A stretch of 51,382 bases of DNA, taken from NCBI GenBank assembly GCA_031271905.1, contig JAISUT010000029.1:1-51382 (forward strand), read 5' to 3'. Position numbers and translations under genes: made by a program. Of this stretch, positions 38,463 through 47,954 are shown piece by piece; position 1 is the first letter of the stretch, and the number at the start of each line of letters is the position of its first letter. The DNA is from Acidobacteriota bacterium (lineage in GTDB: Bacteria; Acidobacteriota; UBA6911). The notes below the pieces were generated by a model. The model was not told the origin of the DNA. It searched no databases and worked only from the letters and a program-made list of their open reading frames with translations.

Positions 38463-40175
38463 ATGCCGACGAAGCTGAACCCACTGATCGACCCGCGCGG
38501 GCGGCAGGCCCGCCCGGTGATAACCTTGGCGCCCCGCGTCAGCCTGGACGACCTGAAAAACGGCAAGGTCCTCTTTTACAACAACACCAAGCTGTCCTTC
38601 TGCAACTACGGCGAGGTCTTCGTCCGCATCAAGGAGCGCTTCCGCGAGCTGGGCGTCGCCAATTTCATCGACTACCGCGAGACCGTGCGCGGCAAGGACA
38701 CGCAAAAGCTGGAAGCATACGCGGCGATGCTGGCCAAAGAGAGGCCGACGGCGGCCATCGTGGCGCTCGGCGACATGGGGACATCCCCCGCCACCTGCAT
38801 CGTCACCATCGCCTTGGAGAAGCTGGGCATCCCGAGCGTCTACGTCACGGCGCCTCCGGGAGGCGACCTGGTGGAGGGGGTCGCCGTCTACCGCGCCGGC
38901 AACCTCTGCCTCTGCAAGATCGACATCTACCAGGCCAGCACCGTCGAGGAGGTGCGCGGGGAGATCGACAAGAAGTGGGGCTTCATCATGGACTCCCTGA
39001 CCGGCACGCCGGAGAAGGTGGCGGCCGCGGCGCACATCGACTTCAAGATGGACCTGGTCCCCCCCGCCGAGGACGGCCTGCTGCCGGTCACCGGCCGGAT
39101 CGAAGTCGATGACGAGAGGCTGGCCGAGCCGGGCTGCTACATGGAAGAGGTGATGGACTACCTGAACGCCGAGCACATCGGCGACGGGCTGCCCGTCATC
39201 CCCCCCACGCCGTCGCGCCTTGAGAGGATGTACGCCTACTGCCCCTTCGCGCCCGAGGAGGTGCTCTGGCGCGAGGTCGGCCCGACGGGCAAGGACGTGA
39301 ACGTGCGCGACGTGGCGGTCGCCGCCGTCATGGCGGGATGCAAGCCGCAGGCGATGCCGGTCCTGGTCGCGGCGTTCAAGGCGCTGGCCGACCCGCGCTA
39401 CAACCTGCTCCAGTCGGTCACGACCTCGCATCCGGGCGGCAACCTGGTGCTGGTCAGCGGCCCCATCGCGCAGGAAATCGGGCTCTCGGGCAAGCAGGGG
39501 TGCATGGGCCCCGGCTATCCGGCCAACGCCACCTTGGGCCGCGCCGTCAACCTGGTCATACTGGACGTCTGCCGCTCCGTCCCCGGCGTCTGCGACCTCG
39601 ACTGCCTGGCCTCGCAAGCCGAGTTCACCTACTGCTTCGCGGAGGAGCCGTCCCTTGCGCAATGGCCGATGATCAACGAGGAGCGCTACGACGCCCAGAC
39701 CACGACGGTCTACGTGCTCAAGGCGGAGCCGCAGCACGACATCATCGACTTTCTAAGCCTGAACGGGCACGACCTGCTCGACACGCTGACCGACTGCTGC
39801 ACGACGCTGGGCACGAACAACGCCTACATCCCCGGCCCCTTGGTGCTGGCGCTCACCCCGGACCACGGCATGATGCTGAAAAACTCGGGCTACACCAAGG
39901 ACATGATCCGCGAGCACATCCACCTGCGCGCCGTGCATGACGTGCCGATGGTCAACGGGCGGGGGCTGGTGCCGGTGCGGCCGCCGGAGTTCGCGGACAA
40001 ACATCCCATGCCGGTGACCCGCTCGCCCAAGGACGTGGAGGTCGTGGTGGTCGGCGGGCGCGGCGGGCATTCCGGCGTGATCCTCCCCTGGGCGTTGCAC
40101 AGCGAGGGGATCGTCCTGCCGGTCGCGCTCCCGGACGGGACGCCCGCGCGCAGCATCGGGCAGTTCAGGCGATAG
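38463..40175 (+). CDS. Two-domain UGSC-like protein lacking the redox motif
   Basis: 570 residues. The N-terminal ~200 resemble UGSC-family (seleno)proteins: LFYNNTKLSFCNYGEVFV..., then ALGDMGTSPATCIVTIALEK at ~101-120 and LGIPSV. In the family that loop is GD(U/C)GSC; here it reads GDMGTS, so both the Sec/Cys and the following Cys are absent. The second domain (~205-570; EHIGDGLPVIPPTPSRLERM, then AGCKPQAMPVLVAAF and TSHPGGNLVLVSGP) is a conserved region often found with this family. Its function is unknown. An FAD-dependent oxidoreductase follows 130 bp downstream on the same strand, so the two probably act together. Confidence 0.7.
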   Translation: MPTKLNPLIDPRGRQARPVITLAPRVSLDDLKNGKVLFYNNTKLSFCNYGEVFVRIKERFRELGVANFIDYRETVRGKDTQKLEAYAAMLAKERPTAAIVALGDMGTSPATCIVTIALEKLGIPSVYVTAPPGGDLVEGVAVYRAGNLCLCKIDIYQASTVEEVRGEIDKKWGFIMDSLTGTPEKVAAAAHIDFKMDLVPPAEDGLLPVTGRIEVDDERLAEPGCYMEEVMDYLNAEHIGDGLPVIPPTPSRLERMYAYCPFAPEEVLWREVGPTGKDVNVRDVAVAAVMAGCKPQAMPVLVAAFKALADPRYNLLQSVTTSHPGGNLVLVSGPIAQEIGLSGKQGCMGPGYPANATLGRAVNLVILDVCRSVPGVCDLDCLASQAEFTYCFAEEPSLAQWPMINEERYDAQTTTVYVLKAEPQHDIIDFLSLNGHDLLDTLTDCCTTLGTNNAYIPGPLVLALTPDHGMMLKNSGYTKDMIREHIHLRAVHDVPMVNGRGLVPVRPPEFADKHPMPVTRSPKDVEVVVVGGRGGHSGVILPWALHSEGIVLPVALPDGTPARSIGQFRR

Positions 40176-40219
40176 CCGCAGGGGCGCCGGCGAGGCGCGG
40201 GGCGGACTCCGCCTGGGGC

Positions 40220-40262
40220 GCCATCGCCCCGCCGCCGGTCGTCGCAACGGCGGGGCGATGGC
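40220..40262 (+). terminator. Strong intercistronic hairpin between the UGSC-like and FAD oxidoreductase genes
   Basis: GCCATCGCCCCGCCG pairs perfectly with CGGCGGGGCGATGGC across a 13-nt loop. There is no T-run, so it may be a partial terminator or a stabilising element giving unequal expression of the two genes. Confidence 0.6.
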
Positions 40263-40305
40263 ATCGCAACGGCATCACATTGGAACGATTGACAGGGGAA
40301 CGATT

Positions 40306-41736
40306 ATGGAACTTTACGGGGAATACGATGTCGTGGTGGCCGGCGGCGGCACATCGGGCGTGGCGGCGGCCGTCGCCGCGGCGCGCACCGGCGCGAGCAC
40401 CATCCTAGTGGAGCGCATCGGGACGCTCGGCGGGCAGATGAACGTCTCCGGCCCTCCGGGGTTCGCCTACGCCTACATGTTCAACCCGCGCAAGGAGCAG
40501 ATCATCGCCGGCTTCATGGAGGAGACGCACGCGCGCCTGCTCAAGGCCGGCCACGCCTTGCCGCACACGCTGCCCGACTTCCGCGTCGGCTACGACTTCG
40601 CGCTGGTGGACCCCGACTACTGGGGCCTGCTGATGTTCGAGATGATGGAGGAGAACGGCGTCCACCTGCTCCTGCACTCGCCGGTCGTGGACGTCGTGAA
40701 GGAGGGGGACGCGATCAAGGGAATCGTCGTCGAAAACGTCTCCGGGCGGCAGGCGGTCCTCGGCAAGGTGGTCATCGACTGCACGGGCGAGGGGCATGTG
40801 GCGGCCAAGGCCGGCGTCCCCTGCGACCAGGCGCCGAAGGGGGATTTGGAGCCGCACACGCTCTCGTTCACCGTGGACGGGGTGGACTGGGACAAGGTGC
40901 TCGACTACGTGCGCGAGAACGCCGCCTACGAGTTCAACGCCATGACGCACCCGTACCTCGGCTGGACCGAGGAGCAGATCGTCGAACGCATCCGCCAGGT
41001 GAAGGACGTGCGCGAGATCACGAACTTCATGGGCTACTACTCCCTGCGCGACAAGGCGCTGGCGGCGGGCGAATACCACCCCTACAGCGGCGTCGGCTTC
41101 TTCATCATGCCGCGCGACGGCGGGGTGCTGCAGGCGCACTTCCAGCACTCCTCGCAGGTCGGCGACATCGATCCGACCGACGTGCGCGACCTGACCCGGT
41201 GCGAGATCGAGTGCCGCAAGCAGGTCTCGCTGGCGCTCAAGTTCATCAAGAAGTACATGCCGGGATTTGAAAACTCCTATCTCACCCGCGTCTGCTCCGA
41301 GCTGCGCATCCGGGAGAGCCGCCGCATCGTCGGCGACTACGTCCTGACCAAGCAGGACGTCGGCGAGGCGCGCAAGTTCAAGGACGTGGTTTGCAAGAGC
41401 TCCTTCTCCTCCGGCGCGAAGCACGTCGCCAAGCAGGAGACGATCACCTACGAGGGGATCGTCTACCCCAAGGACGGCGGCTCCTGCGACATCCCCTACC
41501 GCTGCCTGGTCCCCACGGTGGTGGAGCGGATGCTGGTGGCGGGCAAGGCCATCTCGACCGACCGCGACTCCTACGCGCGCTTCCTGCAGCTCACGATGGC
41601 GACCGGCCAGGCGGCGGGGGTGGCGGCGGGGGTCTGCGCCAAGCGGGGCGTCACGCCGCGCCAGCTCGAAGCGGATGTGACGGAGTTGCAGGACATCCTG
41701 CAACAGCAGGGCGCCATCCTCTACGGCACGCATTGA
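40306..41736 (+). CDS. FAD-dependent oxidoreductase (FAD_oxidored type)
   Basis: 476 residues, ribosome site AGGGG upstream of ATG 40306. Dinucleotide-binding motif DVVVAGGGTSGVAAAVAAAR at ~7-26, followed by TLGGQMNVSG. VVIDCTGEGHVAAKAG and the C-terminal VVERMLVAGKAISTDRDSYA (second FAD contact) fit the PF12831-type family of uncharacterised dehydrogenases. Substrate unknown. Likely co-functional with the UGSC-like protein upstream. Confidence 0.85.
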   Translation: MELYGEYDVVVAGGGTSGVAAAVAAARTGASTILVERIGTLGGQMNVSGPPGFAYAYMFNPRKEQIIAGFMEETHARLLKAGHALPHTLPDFRVGYDFALVDPDYWGLLMFEMMEENGVHLLLHSPVVDVVKEGDAIKGIVVENVSGRQAVLGKVVIDCTGEGHVAAKAGVPCDQAPKGDLEPHTLSFTVDGVDWDKVLDYVRENAAYEFNAMTHPYLGWTEEQIVERIRQVKDVREITNFMGYYSLRDKALAAGEYHPYSGVGFFIMPRDGGVLQAHFQHSSQVGDIDPTDVRDLTRCEIECRKQVSLALKFIKKYMPGFENSYLTRVCSELRIRESRRIVGDYVLTKQDVGEARKFKDVVCKSSFSSGAKHVAKQETITYEGIVYPKDGGSCDIPYRCLVPTVVERMLVAGKAISTDRDSYARFLQLTMATGQAAGVAAGVCAKRGVTPRQLEADVTELQDILQQQGAILYGTH

Positions 41737-41820
41737 CCGCGGCCGACCGCGTTGGCGCAACGGACATTATCGGAGGCCGGGACGGGATGGAACGCGCCGG
41801 GGAACCCGCCGGGGGATTAG

Positions 41821-42132
41821 CTTATACGTCCCATCCATGCAACATGGCACACGAACGAGCTACGTGACCTGATCGTGCGCATCGGCGGCGCCGGCGCGTA
41901 CCTCAGGCAGCTCGCCTTCCCGAAGTGCGTGTTTGTGTATTCCGTTGACAATGAGACAGAGCCCGCCACCCGACGAAAGCCGCTGACGATCACAGAGATT
42001 TACCTCGGCCATGTCACTACCGGGGATTTCCGGAAAAACGCCAGGGGCGAGTTGGGAACGCGCACGGCGACGTTACATCGGAATGAAATCGCCAAACTCA
42101 GGGAAAGCTGGGTATACCGGCTCGCAGGTTGA
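41821..42132 (+). pseudogene. Truncated ORF convergent with the DNA methyltransferase gene (possible restriction-enzyme remnant)
   Basis: Open from the TAG at 41818 to TAG/TGA at 42132, about 103 codons, with no ribosome site or ATG near the left end (only GTG 41875). Reads HATWHTNELRDLIVRIGGAG, then LTITEIYLGHVTTGDFRKN and AKLRESWVYRLAG. It looks like the C-terminal part of a longer protein cut off on the left. Its 3' 60 bp overlap the methyltransferase end. Restriction-enzyme identity is suggested only by position. Confidence 0.35.
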
Positions 42133-43320
42133 TTCGGACGGCTTGGATTTTTTCTCGGTGTCGTATTTCGCCAGCTTCGTCACGGCTTCGCAAGCTAATT
42201 TGAAATACGTCTCATCCTTTTCGACCCCTATGCTTTCATAACCCACGGCTTCGGCTGCCGCGAGGGTGGAACCGGAACCGGCGAACGTATCGACGACGAC
42301 GCCGCGTCCCAACGGCAGAACCGCCCGCACCAGTTGGCGTAGAAACGTCTGCGGCTTCAGGCTGGGGTGGGGCGCAAGCGCACGTTCAGACTTGCGTGTC
42401 GGCGCGGAAACAATCACGTCGCCGAACGGCTTGTCTTTTTCGGGCCTCCTAAACCCGCCCGTCCCCCATTTGCGCAGATTGTCCTGAACCCGCCCATCCA
42501 ACGGCTTGCGGTAGACCAGCCACGGCTCCCACATGGAGCGGGGCATGACGCTGACCTCGGAGAACTCCTCGTGCGCCGCCTTCGGCCTGTCGCCGCCCCG
42601 CATCGTCATGGTCAGGCGAATGATCTCGCCCCTGCGTTCGAGACCGGCGCCCGCCAGCGCATCCGCGACGATGTAAGACAACAGGGGATTGGACGCCACC
42701 ACCACGTTCGCGCCTGGAACCAGTTTCGGCAGGAGTGCCGCGCCCCATCGTGCAAAGAACGCTCGAAGATCTTGCAACTGTCCGGGGGAAAGCACCGTGA
42801 ATCTGGGAAGGGGAGAGCGGCGATGTCCGTCAAACGCCGGAGGAATGCGCCAGACGCCACCTTTTCCATCCCGCAATTTGGCAACCTGACCTTCCGTATA
42901 TTCGAAAAGACCGTAAGGGGGGTCGGTGACAACCGCATGGATGCTGTCCGAAGCCTGACATTTCAGCCAATCGAAGCAATCGGCTTGAAACATCGCTGAC
43001 GCCAGCCCGATTTTTCTGCACGGGAACTTTTGCGCGGACGAACCACATGCACCGTCGGATTCGAAAGGAACAGGAGGAGCGGAAGCCAAGTAGTAGTGTC
43101 CACGGGCTATCCTGACAAACAGCTCCGGCGTGTTGAGCCTGAGATACGACCGCACGGAAGATGTCGAAACATCGCCTAACCGTTGCTTGACAGCATCGGA
43201 AATTTCCGACACGGAGAGGGGGGCGTGCGCCGATTGCAATTCCTGGATGATGGCGTCGCGAACCTGCCCTGGCAGTTTCCGCTCCTTTTGGCTTTCCATC
43301 CCGTCGAATTCGTCAAACAT
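42073..43320 (-). CDS. Site-specific DNA methyltransferase (beta-class N4/N6) with an N-terminal winged-helix domain
   Basis: 415 residues. The first ~80 residues are a helical DNA-binding domain (GQVRDAIIQELQSAHAPLSV; DVSTSSVRSYLRLNTPELFV). DPPY at ~133-136 (VTDPPYGLFEYTEGQ) is the catalytic motif IV. It is followed by VDTFAGSGSTLAAAEAVGYE (motif I). Order IV-then-I defines the beta class of amino-methyltransferases. The base methylated is N4-C or N6-A, and the target sequence is unknown. It has lower GC than the core genes. It may be an orphan methylase. Confidence 0.88.
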   Translation of the reverse strand: MFDEFDGMESQKERKLPGQVRDAIIQELQSAHAPLSVSEISDAVKQRLGDVSTSSVRSYLRLNTPELFVRIARGHYYLASAPPVPFESDGACGSSAQKFPCRKIGLASAMFQADCFDWLKCQASDSIHAVVTDPPYGLFEYTEGQVAKLRDGKGGVWRIPPAFDGHRRSPLPRFTVLSPGQLQDLRAFFARWGAALLPKLVPGANVVVASNPLLSYIVADALAGAGLERRGEIIRLTMTMRGGDRPKAAHEEFSEVSVMPRSMWEPWLVYRKPLDGRVQDNLRKWGTGGFRRPEKDKPFGDVIVSAPTRKSERALAPHPSLKPQTFLRQLVRAVLPLGRGVVVDTFAGSGSTLAAAEAVGYESIGVEKDETYFKLACEAVTKLAKYDTEKKSKPSESTCEPVYPAFPEFGDFIPM

Positions 43321-43384
43321 GACTTGATGTTAGACGTCTAGACGTCTTTTGTCAAAGACAATCGCAGCATCCAGAGCGCGGCGG

Positions 43385-43905
43385 GGAGGAGACATTCACG
43401 CGGTTCTCATCTATCTTGATCGCCTCGACCAACTGGTAAACGCCCAGGTACTCGTCGTCCATATACAGGGAGACCTGTTCGGAGCGGGTGTCCAGTCCAT
43501 CCCGTCGAACATCTCCCCCATCCTGAATGCCGCCTCGGTGCGGAGCAGCGACTTGTCCAGATGGTTTGCGAGCAACACATATCGCTTGTGCGACGACATG
43601 CCCAAAAGCGACGCCTTCGTTTCGAGCTTCAACGAATACGGCTTTTTATCCAACGTCCAAGTGAAATTCCCACGCCCCTTGACCCGCCGTCTTTCCCGAG
43701 GACAAAACCTCGCCGGCGGCGTCAGACAGCGAATACTCGACAAGCTCGCTCCAATCCTCTTTGCTGGTGACGGCGCCCTTGTTGATTTTGATATCGAGCC
43801 TAGGCAATGCGACCTGCGCCGCTGCAGCCGCCGTCACCGCAGGGAACCGATATATGTGTCCAGGATATATGTGTCCAGATACTCCATGCGCTCTTGCCAC
43901 CAAAC
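43385..43905 (-). pseudogene. Decayed CotH-kinase gene with at least two frameshifts
   Basis: Three minus-strand frames give consecutive pieces of one CotH-like protein. LPRLDIKINKGAVTSKEDWS (to about 43690) parallels the start of the CotH domain in the intact gene. Then follow GRGNFTWTLDKKPYSLKLET with KRYVLLANHLDKSLLRTEAA (to about 43500), and finally EQVSLYMDDEYLGVYQLVEA with IKIDENRVNV. The rest is missing. Equivalent segments in the intact CotH gene are GRGNTTWMYPKKPYRIKF and VELFLNGDYQGSYVLTEQ. It lies directly downstream of that gene, so it is a broken tandem duplicate. Confidence 0.75.
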
Positions 43906-43985
43906 CTTCATCGCGGCTACAGGGAACCGATATATTTGTCCAGATACTTCATGCGCTCTTGCCACCAAACCTTCATCGCGGCTAC
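43845..43985. repeat. Tandem duplication of the CotH gene's 3' end
   Basis: Bases 43845-43919 and 43920-43985 are near-identical (CCATCGCG...-rich reading AAMKVWWQERM.YLD.YIGSL on the minus strand). The left copy has an extra internal duplication of GGATATATGTGTCCA that doubles the Y-I-L-D-T motif. The right copy is the actual CotH C-terminus (stop at 43919-43917). Confidence 0.8.
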
Positions 43986-46900
43986 ACTGGAGTCGTGCTC
44001 CGCATCCCCCCATTTCAGGTCCTTCCATCTCAGGGAGTTCTCCTCCGCCGACTTATGGATGGCCGCGGCGAGGCTATCGATGAAATCCGGCATTTCGCCG
44101 ACCTGTTCGCGCATCTCCACCCACCGGTCTTTATATTTGGCGACGAAAACACGATCCTCGAAGAAACGTTTGAAGAAGGGATGGACATCTTGTGGGGCGA
44201 TAGCGCTCTTATAGCTGCCAGCGGAAAAATACTCCTGATAGTACTGCCCAAAACCACAGTCGAAGTCCCACAGCGGTCCCATGCCGATCTTCCCGCCGGC
44301 GTCCTTGTACATGTAGGTGCTCCCCGGGTTGTACAATTCGCCGTTTTTGACGATTTCATTGATCAGCAGGAAATCGACGAAGGTGTCCATGTCGATGAGC
44401 TCCCGGTAGCCGCTTTCGGGAAATGACGCATCGTACATTGCGGTCTCCAAGCCGTTGACCGCGTCTTTGACGAAGTCGTAACCGGACGGGTCGGTCAAGT
44501 CTTCCGGCGACTTGATCATGACCGGCAGGTTGTATTTGTCGGATCTGAACCTGGGTTCCTCGTCATAATGGAAGTCCAGTTCGACCAAGAAACCGTCGTC
44601 CTCGTCGATATCGACCCGCCCCTTCCCCACCTGGACTTGCTCGGTCAACACATAGCTCCCCTGGTAATCCCCGTTCAGGAACAGCTCCACGTGGACATAA
44701 TGGTTGGTGAACGGCAATCCGAAGCGACGCCCCATCTCAAAAGCCACGCTATTCATCATAAACGTGGGGTCCTGGTAATTCGCCAGCAACACCCAGCTCT
44801 TCGCCTTGGTGAGCCCGAACAAGGGGGTCTTCTCGGCGAATTTTATCCGATAAGGCTTTTTGGGATACATCCAGGTGGTGTTGCCCCTGCCGCGCACCTC
44901 GTCGGCATAGGCCGTGTGGACGAGCTCATACTCCGGATGGTCGGTGTCGAAGACCGCGATGTTCGTCTTGACATACGTCTCCTTGCTGACGATGGCGGCA
45001 TTGTCCTTGGTGTCGATCTTTATGACCGGCAAGCCCGTCGTCTGCGGCGATTGGATGCGCACCGCATATGTCCTCCGGGCACCTCCCGCCGCCTCGACGA
45101 CATACGTCACGTCCTTGCGGAAGTCGTTCTTCGTCGCGCCGCTGACCTGCGCGACGCCTTCCACCGTGACGGCGCCCCCGGCGGTGAACTCCGCAGCCAG
45201 CGCGTCGATGTCCTCTATCCAATCCTGCGTGGCGAGCACGATGGTGCCCTCATCCTGGTCGATGACGCCGGAGATGCCCCCGATGCGAAAATCGACCATC
45301 TCCGCCACGCCCGCCGGAGGGGATGATTCCGTGACCACGATCCAGCCGGTGGCCGCGCGGTACTCCGCGGAGGAGCCGCCGTTTACCAAACGATCCGATA
45401 CCCGCAACTCAACCGGATACGTTCCGGCACCCAAGGATTTTACGAAATAATTCCCCATGCCGGCATAACTTCCGTCAAGCAACCACGTGAGGTTGCACCC
45501 GTCGAAAAATGACTGGCAGGACTTGGCTGTCACGTGAACAGGAACTGTTTCACCCGGCGCGACGGTCAATGACAGCGTAGAGTCGTTGGGAGCAGATTCC
45601 CGCGCACCGTCGGACATGGTGAACCCTGTCCCGGCATAATGTCCGATCCTGTTGCGGTTGCTGACCGCCGTGCCGGTCAGGCCACCGGCGTCGGTGACGA
45701 CCAGCTCGACATCGAAAGATTTGCCCACGGCCACCTGATACGGGTAAGTGACCTCGCGCCCAGTCAATGTGACAGGGGCACCGGTCGATGGCGTCACCGT
45801 CCAAGCGTATTGCAACGTGCTCACATCTTCATCTTCGCTGGACGCGGCGGACAATTCCACCGCAACCGTAGCGCCGGAGTAGCCGTCGAGGTACATGACA
45901 AAATCCCAGCCGCCGACGCCATTGGCCTTGCGTTCCGCAAGCTCGTGAACATTGGGCACCGTCATGGCGAGCTTCGCCACCGGCGGCTGGTTCCCCCCTA
46001 CAGCCGCCGTCACCGCGCCGTAGCTGATCGTGATGTACGCGGTCTGCGTCGGCGACGAGCTGTCGGTCACCGTCACCGTCGCCGTCCCCGCCGCCTGCGC
46101 CGTCGTCGGCGTCCCGGAGACCACCCCCGTCGCGCTGACCGTGATGCCCGCGGGCAGTCCGCTCGCGGCGAAGCTGTAGGGCGCCGTCCCGCCGCTCACG
46201 CCTCCCGCCACGTCCACCGGCGCGATCGGCGCGCCGACCGTGGACGCCGGGATGCTGTAATCGCCCGTGGAAGCGAGGGGGCGCGCGGACGCCTCGATCA
46301 CCACCGTGGCGGGGGCGCTCGCGTAGACGCCGTTGTTGACGACGAGTTGGAAGACGTACGTCCCGGCGACCGCCGGCGTGAACGTGGGCCGGCTGGTCGC
46401 CGCGCCGGAAAGCGTCACGGATATTCCACCCGGCGTCGTGCTCAACAACGTCCACGTGTAGGACAGGGGATAGTCCTGCGGGTCGCTTGACGCGCCACCG
46501 TCCAGGGTCACCGTCTCGCCGACGGTGGCGGTTCCGCCGACGCCCGCGTCCGCCTCCGGCTTGACCACATAGGTCGAGACCAGCACCGTGTCCGGTCCGC
46601 TCACGTCTTCCCCGTCGCTGACGACGAGCTCTATCACATAGTCGCCCATCAGGTCGGCGCGGAACCAGGGCGCGGCGGTGTCCGCCCCATGCAAGGACGC
46701 CTCGCTCCCCGCAGGCTTGGACGTCATCTCCCACCGGTAGGAGAGCGCACCTCCGCTGTAGCCGAGCGAGGCGTTGCCGTCGAGCGTCCCCGTCTCGCCG
46801 ACGGCGACGTGCCGGTCTTCGCCCGCCCGCGCCACGGGCGGGAGCGCTCCGGTGGAGACCACCACATAGGAGGGGTCGCTGTCCAGGTAGCCGTTGGACA

Positions 46901-47864
46901 CCACCAGCGCCAGCCTGTAGTCCCCCGGCTTGTCCACCGTGAAAGACGGCCTGACCGCCGACGGGGAGGAGAGCGTCGCCGCGCTCCCCTCGGGTCGCGC
47001 CACGAAGACCCAGGCGTATTCCAGCGTCAGGCCGTTCGGGTCGGTGGACGCGCCGCCGTCGAGCGTCACCGTCTCGCCGACCGTGGCGCCCCTGTCCTCG
47101 CCCGCGTCCGCCTCCGGCTTGACCACCTCCGTCGAGACGGTCACCTCGTCCGGCAGGCCCGCGCCGTAGTCGTCGGAGCAGACCAGCGTGACGACATACG
47201 CGCCCGGCTTGTCCGCCACGAAGGTCGTCAGCGCGGCGGCCGGGTCGGAAAAGGCGGCCGCGCTCCCCGCAGGCTTGGACTTCCATTCCCACAGGTAGGA
47301 GAGCGTCCCGCCGTTGTAGCCGAGCGAGGCGCTGCCGTCGAGCGTCACCGTCTCCCCCAACGTCACGCTCTGATCCGCGCCGGCCTTCGCCGTGGGCGCG
47401 GGGTGCGCCTCCGCCTCGAACGCGATCTCCCAATGCAGGCTGGCTGGGTCGAAGGGGGCGAGCCGGTCCTGGCTGATGGTGAACGTGTCGCTGCCGCTGA
47501 ATTTCGTGCCGTACGCCGCCACGTTGCCGAAACGCACCGTCCCCTCGACGACGATCGTGTTCGGGTCTGTGCTGGTCAAGGTCGCCACGACGTTGCGCAC
47601 CGCGGGGCCGCCGTTGGACGCCACCGACGTGTAGGTGTATTCATAGACGGTGCGCGTGACCTGGCGCTTGCCGACCTGCACGTACTGGCCGACGCTCAAA
47701 GGTTCCGCCGCGTCCTCGGCGGCGTCGGTCACGGCGTATCCCGGCAGATGCCCGTCGGGGCGTTCGTCCGCCGCATGCGCCTGCCGCGCGGGCGCATGGA
47801 ACCCGAAGGAAAAGGAAAACATCGCCAACAGCAGCGTCACGGCGCTTCTTCTCATGACCGGCAC
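43917..47864 (-). CDS. Large PKD-repeat/CotH-kinase surface protein
   Basis: 1315 residues. Signal peptide in the first ~25 (LLLAMFSFSFGFHAPARQAHA). N-terminal domain shared with the PKD protein at 321-1943. Then about four PKD domains (each with ADAG-D and LDGxAS), a He_PIG/cadherin-like segment (ASGLPAGITVSATGVVSGTP) with a further PKD-like module, and a C-terminal CotH domain: GRGNTTWMYPKKPYRIKFAE, DEDDGFLVELDFHYD, LIDMDTFVDFLLINEIVKNG, GPLWDFDCGFG. CotH proteins are atypical kinases; the N-E-x-x-K-N and W-D-F-D motifs are the likely catalytic and metal sites. Last gene of the HAF-PEP-CTERM-CotH run. Confidence 0.88.
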   Translation of the reverse strand: MPVMRRSAVTLLLAMFSFSFGFHAPARQAHAADERPDGHLPGYAVTDAAEDAAEPLSVGQYVQVGKRQVTRTVYEYTYTSVASNGGPAVRNVVATLTSTDPNTIVVEGTVRFGNVAAYGTKFSGSDTFTISQDRLAPFDPASLHWEIAFEAEAHPAPTAKAGADQSVTLGETVTLDGSASLGYNGGTLSYLWEWKSKPAGSAAAFSDPAAALTTFVADKPGAYVVTLVCSDDYGAGLPDEVTVSTEVVKPEADAGEDRGATVGETVTLDGGASTDPNGLTLEYAWVFVARPEGSAATLSSPSAVRPSFTVDKPGDYRLALVVSNGYLDSDPSYVVVSTGALPPVARAGEDRHVAVGETGTLDGNASLGYSGGALSYRWEMTSKPAGSEASLHGADTAAPWFRADLMGDYVIELVVSDGEDVSGPDTVLVSTYVVKPEADAGVGGTATVGETVTLDGGASSDPQDYPLSYTWTLLSTTPGGISVTLSGAATSRPTFTPAVAGTYVFQLVVNNGVYASAPATVVIEASARPLASTGDYSIPASTVGAPIAPVDVAGGVSGGTAPYSFAASGLPAGITVSATGVVSGTPTTAQAAGTATVTVTDSSSPTQTAYITISYGAVTAAVGGNQPPVAKLAMTVPNVHELAERKANGVGGWDFVMYLDGYSGATVAVELSAASSEDEDVSTLQYAWTVTPSTGAPVTLTGREVTYPYQVAVGKSFDVELVVTDAGGLTGTAVSNRNRIGHYAGTGFTMSDGARESAPNDSTLSLTVAPGETVPVHVTAKSCQSFFDGCNLTWLLDGSYAGMGNYFVKSLGAGTYPVELRVSDRLVNGGSSAEYRAATGWIVVTESSPPAGVAEMVDFRIGGISGVIDQDEGTIVLATQDWIEDIDALAAEFTAGGAVTVEGVAQVSGATKNDFRKDVTYVVEAAGGARRTYAVRIQSPQTTGLPVIKIDTKDNAAIVSKETYVKTNIAVFDTDHPEYELVHTAYADEVRGRGNTTWMYPKKPYRIKFAEKTPLFGLTKAKSWVLLANYQDPTFMMNSVAFEMGRRFGLPFTNHYVHVELFLNGDYQGSYVLTEQVQVGKGRVDIDEDDGFLVELDFHYDEEPRFRSDKYNLPVMIKSPEDLTDPSGYDFVKDAVNGLETAMYDASFPESGYRELIDMDTFVDFLLINEIVKNGELYNPGSTYMYKDAGGKIGMGPLWDFDCGFGQYYQEYFSAGSYKSAIAPQDVHPFFKRFFEDRVFVAKYKDRWVEMREQVGEMPDFIDSLAAAIHKSAEENSLRWKDLKWGDAEHDSSVAAMKVWWQERMKYLDKYIGSL

Positions 47865-47954
47865 CTCATCTCATCCGTTCTAAGACTTTGGGAAATGCGA
47901 CGCGACGACGACCGTCGTCGCGGACTGCGTCCGTCGCAACCGTCCGACGCCGCG

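Noticed and set aside
38463-40175. UGSC-like gene as a selenoprotein with an in-frame UGA
   Set aside because: The frame has no internal stop, and the position of Sec is occupied by Met.
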